Shown here piece by piece: positions 61,860 through 64,000 of a stretch of 64,000 bases of DNA (its first letter is position 1; the number at the start of each line of letters is the position of its first letter). The notes under the pieces are model-generated. The model saw only the letters and a list, made by a program, of their open reading frames with translations. It made no database searches and was not told where the DNA came from. A program made the translations under genes and the position numbers. The stretch is taken from positions 53,067,352 to 53,131,351 of the forward strand of contig CM038222.1 of assembly GCA_021442155.1 (NCBI GenBank), in the 5' to 3' direction. The DNA is from Cymbidium sinense. Lineage: Eukaryota; Streptophyta; Magnoliopsida; Asparagales; Orchidaceae.

Positions 61860-62945
61860 ATCTTCTCTTAGAGATTCCTTATCACTGAGCTACATGTTGG
61901 TGGTGTGGCTGGTCATTTTGGAAAGAATAAGACCATATGTTAATTAGAAAATAAATTTTGTTGGCCTTCATTAAAATGAGATGTTCAAAAATTAGTGGTT
62001 CAATGTTTAATTTATAAACAGGCTAAAATTATCAAACAAAGGTCTGGACAATACACTACCTTACATGTTCCTTATAAGCCTTGGAAAGACCAATAAATGG
62101 ATTTTATTCTAGGATTATCTAGGACAGCTCGAGGACATGATAGTATTTTTGTTATAGTGGATAGGTTCTCAAAAATGGCTCATTTCTTACCTTGTTCAAA
62201 AATAAATGATGCTTCTTATATAGCCAAATTAATTTTTAAAAGAAATAGTGCAACTCTATGGTCTCCCTTTAACCATTATTTCTGATAGAGATGTTAAGTT
62301 TGTCTCATATTTTTGAAAAATATTATGGAAATTATTAGGTACCAAATTAAAATTTTCTTCTGCCATTCATCCATAAACTAATGGACAAATTGAAGTAGTT
62401 AATCATACCTTAGAAAATTTGCTTAGATACTTGGTAGGTAAAAGTTTAGAAAATTGGGATTTACATTTACCAATCTTAAAATTTGCCTATAATAGCACTA
62501 TTTTTAGAACTACAAAAAAATCACCATTTGAGATAGTCAATGGTCAAAACCCATGATGACCAATAGATGTAGCAAACCTACCATCTAATGTATTATCTGA
62601 TGCAGCATTCTCATTTGCTAAAGATTTTCAAATCTTCCATGAAGATATAAGAAAACAAATTACTATAAGTAATGAAAACTATGCTTCTAAGGCAAATCGT
62701 AATCGTTCAACGAAAGAATATAAAAAAAGTGATTATGTATTGATTCGCATTCATCCTGAGCATTATCAAACCACCAGATATAATAGATTACATGCATGAG
62801 CTTGTGGTCCGTTTAAAATTCTTAAGAAAATTGAAACTAATGCTTATCACCTTGATTTTCCTGCTGGTATGCTCATTCATCCACTTATTAATATTGAAGA
62901 TATTCTATCATATGAAGGAGTTAGCAAGTTCAATCTAACTCTTTA
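61860..62945 (+). pseudogene. G1 integrase
   Basis: Zinc-binding part around 61890-62060 (ELHVGGVAGHFGKNKT and a C-x2-C-like pair partly lost). The catalytic core has [20 protein letters not shown] (62097-62156), [11 protein letters not shown] (62281-62313) and GQIEVVNHTLENLLRYLVG (62383-62440), so the D, D and E positions are all visible, with stops between them (62314-62316, 62374-62376). The C-terminal part is DYVLIRIHPEHYQTTRYNRL and GPFKILKKIETNAYHLDFPA (62732-62870). No clear chromodomain follows. Confidence 0.85.
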
Positions 62946-63144
62946 GCAATAATAGATATAAATCATACTTAGAATAGCCCTTCCTTTGAAGTTGACTATA
63001 TTATCACCCAAGCACCTTATGAATATCATATTTAGTTCGTTAGAAGAATAAGCCAAAAGCACATAGTTGACCGCATCATCTTTAGCCCACAAAATTAGAA
63101 GACTTCTTAGATTTCAACTCTATGGAGTGGAGTTCAGTGGGAGT
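62946..63144 (+). other. G1 3' untranslated region and polypurine tract
   Basis: No supported frame, and a possible C-terminal extension is too broken to call. The purine-rich GAGTTCAGTGGGAGT at about 63130-63144 directly precedes the 3' LTR and is the likely polypurine tract, though it contains pyrimidines. Confidence 0.5.
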
Positions 63145-63701
63145 TGGTGTAGAACATCATCAAAAAAATTAGAGCTCAAGATCCATTTACAAGATCTCAA
63201 GCTAAAGCCCAAGAAAATTCAAGAAAGAAGAAGGCCAGCCCATAAGACCCATTTTATGATTTCATCTTTTCTATTTATGTAATTTTTAATTTTCCTTTAG
63301 AAACTATATGTTTGAAATTTTGCATTTAAATATTCAAAGCATGACATGTGAGGTGGTTGAATCCACATAAAATAATAATATGTAAAATGGGTGAATGACA
63401 TAAAATAATGAGGCAATTTAATACTTCACTGGTAATATGGCCACCCACCTTTCTCTCAATGTTTTGAATTCTTTTATTTTGAAAGATGCTTGTAATGGAT
63501 ATAAATAGCTCCTCTTACTAGAATGAAAGAGATCTTTTGGCAATTACAAATTATTGAGTTATTCTTGTGGTTTAAGTGCTTGGTGGCCAAACCTTGGCAA
63601 TCCTTGGTGGGAGCATTAGTTATCCAACATATCTTCTTCTCTCACCTACAATACCCACGGTCTCTCAATCTCATCAAAAGAAAGAATGCCCACCTCCATC
63701 A
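63145..63701 (+). repeat. G1 3' LTR (557 bp)
   Basis: Starts TGGTGTAGAACATCATC and ends CACCTCCATCA at 63701, followed by the duplication GCAAT. Confidence 0.9.
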
Positions 63702-64000
63702 GCAATGGCAACCTCCACTTCAAGAGAGAGTCTCTCGATGAGTTCAACATCAATAAAGGATTAGACTTGTCTATTTTAGATCCTTATTGGAATGGATTCA
63801 TCTTTCAGACATGCCAACTCTTTGGCATGCTTGGTTAATGTGTCTGTTGCTACGTTATCTCCTCGAGGGATCTTGTAGATGATAACCTCTGAGATTTGGA
63901 CCAATAACTCCATGGTGTACTTGTGGTAATGATGGAGCTTAGGTTTTAGAACTTTGTAAGACCCAATGATTTGGTTGATGACAAGCTGAGAATCTCTAAA
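63702..64000 (-). pseudogene. T3 second RNase H and spacer to integrase (runs off the window)
   Basis: Minus-strand sequence aligned with T4 39290-39545. It includes a DSQLVINQIIGSYKVLKPKL-like segment (about 63910-63990) and the downstream DNVAT and LACLKDESIPI region (about 63790-63860). It continues the T3 element interrupted by G1. The first 40 bp or so are the RNase H-integrase spacer, which is missing in T4 because of its integrase deletion. Confidence 0.8.

Larger units (their letters stand above)
57260..63701 (+). mobile_element. G1: chromovirus-type Ty3/gypsy element (6.4 kb)
   Basis: Complete plus-strand LTR retrotransposon with 567- and 557-bp LTRs and a perfect 5-bp target duplication GCAAT (57255-57259 and 63702-63706), inserted in the T3 integrase-RNase H spacer. 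It has an iMet-type PBS and gag, protease, RT, RNase H and integrase in gypsy order. Short LTRs, the PBS and the integrase C-terminal motifs suggest a chromovirus (Reina- or Galadriel-like), but I see no clear chromodomain. Many in-frame stops show it is dead. Confidence 0.9.
10557..64000 (-). mobile_element. T3: outer Tat/Ogre-type element, split by T4 and G1
   Basis: Minus-strand element present in three pieces: 10557-21563 (3' LTR, 3' tract, integrase C-terminal part), 56836-57259 (integrase N-terminal part) and 63702-64000 (RNase H region, running off the window). The protein frame is collinear across both gaps: the integrase reads up to WPFECWG on the right of T4 and continues with the next expected residues on its left. 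T3 is therefore older than both insertions. Its gag, RT and 5' LTR must lie beyond 64000. Confidence 0.85.

Noticed and set aside
1..64000. Host genes, tRNA, rRNA or organellar DNA
   Set aside because: None seen on either strand. All longer frames fall within retroelement domains or LTR and tract noise.

Overview
The window looks like heterochromatic, repeat-filled plant nuclear DNA. It is AT-rich, holds no host gene, tRNA or rRNA that I can support, and is built almost entirely from nested Ty3/gypsy LTR retrotransposons. Most belong to one Tat/Ogre-type family. The grounds are a tRNA-Arg-like primer binding site, an RT followed by a gypsy RNase H and a second archaeal-type RNase H, Tat-style gag zinc knuckle and protease motifs, an extra reading frame before gag, and a long repetitive non-coding tract between integrase and the 3' LTR. 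The host is probably an angiosperm; I cannot name the species.

Layout. T1 (1-8021, minus strand): the 3' LTR (cut by the window start), the 3' tract, then protease and gag remnants with RT, RNase H and integrase missing. T2 (8022-about 10474, plus strand): a fragment of the same LTR in the opposite orientation, inserted in T1 gag. T3 (minus): 3' LTR about 10557-17991, 3' tract, integrase C-terminal part to 21563. T3 integrase is split by T4 (21564-56835), resumes at 56836-57259, is split again by the chromovirus G1 (57260-63701, plus), and T3 continues with RNase H from 63702 past the window end.

T4 is the main object: a 35.3-kb insertion with LTRs of about 7.65 and 7.50 kb, flanked by a near-perfect 5-bp target duplication (TGCCA/TGCCC). 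From right to left, its sense direction, it has 5' LTR, PBS, a 2.3-kb leader of tandem hairpins, an ORF1-like frame, gag, protease, spacer, RT, RNase H, archaeal-type RNase H, a small integrase remnant, the 3' tract and the 3' LTR. A 6.7-kb solo LTR (T5, 31817-38518) with a perfect AATGG duplication sits in its 3' tract.

All coding regions are broken by stops and frameshifts, so nothing here looks autonomously active. The most unusual signal is in the T4 leader (about 46815-49085): roughly two dozen tandem hairpins whose stems differ from unit to unit but stay self-complementary. Several inverted repeats inside the giant LTRs show the same compensatory pattern between copies. This points to selection on structure, or to hairpin-templated correction, in the RNA of a giant Tat family.
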